Part shown: positions 5,926 to 6,010 of the stretch, piece after piece
Layout: each line of letters opens with the position of its first letter
How positions within the stretch are numbered: position 1 is the first letter of the stretch
Assembly: GCA_020200195.1 (NCBI GenBank)
Contig: JAIVJE010000544.1
Coordinates: 1 to 6,010, forward strand
Origin: Acidobacteriota bacterium
GTDB lineage: Bacteria > Acidobacteriota > Vicinamibacteria > Vicinamibacterales > 2-12-FULL-66-21
Direction of reading: 5' to 3'
DNA length: 6,010 nucleotides
The notes under the pieces: model-generated
Database searches by the model: none
Seen by the model: the letters and a program-made list of their open reading frames with translations, nothing else
What the model was told of the DNA's origin: nothing
Made by a program: the position numbers and the translations under genes

Positions 5926-6010
5926 CTCACCGCGGCGCTGGCCGCCAGGGTCCTTTCAGCTTGCGGCGGCAGCGGCGGATCGGCGCCGCCCCCGTCGCCG
6001 GGCCCACCTC
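5926..6010 (+). other. Lipoprotein-like reading frame without a usable start (window edge)
   Basis: In the frame of 5926 the sequence reads LTAALAARVLSACGGSGGSA and continues PPPSPGPP. It resembles the end of a lipoprotein signal peptide: hydrophobic core, lipobox LSAC, then a Gly/Ser/Pro-rich linker. A TGA lies in frame at 5917-5919 and no ATG, GTG or TTG follows it before the hydrophobic core. GTG at 5916 is in another frame. It may be a gene start damaged by a frameshift, or low-complexity GC-rich DNA that looks like a lipobox. The window ends before this can be settled. Confidence 0.3.

Overview
The window is GC-rich and gene-dense. The outer-membrane receptor family seen here (an N-terminal carboxypeptidase-regulatory-like domain on a TonB-dependent barrel, with no SusD partner in view) and the style of the other proteins suggest a Gram-negative bacterium of the Acidobacteriota type. 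The taxonomic guess is an inference from protein character; no marker gene is present.

The left half (1-2892) is a leftward operon for fatty-acid degradation. Transcribed from right to left it holds a TetR-family regulator of the FadR/YsiA type (2231-2887), a FadN-type 3-hydroxyacyl-CoA dehydrogenase/enoyl-CoA hydratase (183-2234) that overlaps the regulator by GTGA, and the first 59 codons of an alpha/beta hydrolase (1-177) starting 5 nt after the fadN stop. A perfect 10-bp inverted repeat (AATGAATGAA, TG, TTCATTCATT; 2871-2892) lies over the regulator's start codon. It closely resembles the known Bacillus/Thermus FadR box, so the likely circuit is an acyl-CoA-responsive FadR repressing its own beta-oxidation operon.

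The right half (3172-5840) is a rightward TonB-dependent receptor gene with a strong ribosome binding site, a signal peptide, a regulatory-like domain, a plug, a beta-barrel and a C-terminal aromatic barrel signal. A strong intrinsic terminator (5862-5900) closes it. The gene is split: the N-terminal frame stops at 3883-3885 and the barrel continues in another frame. The last ~85 bases contain a lipobox-like reading frame with no usable start.

The main anomaly is that both large genes appear to carry internal deletions. The fadN product lacks about 80 residues of its Rossmann domain, in frame, including the catalytic-serine segment. The receptor lacks roughly 55-70 residues at the plug/barrel boundary, out of frame. 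Two such losses within 2 kb suggest either gene decay or a collapsed or mis-joined assembly. Read support must be checked before any biological reading. I see no RNA genes, mobile elements, CRISPR arrays or convincing novel defence or biosynthetic system.
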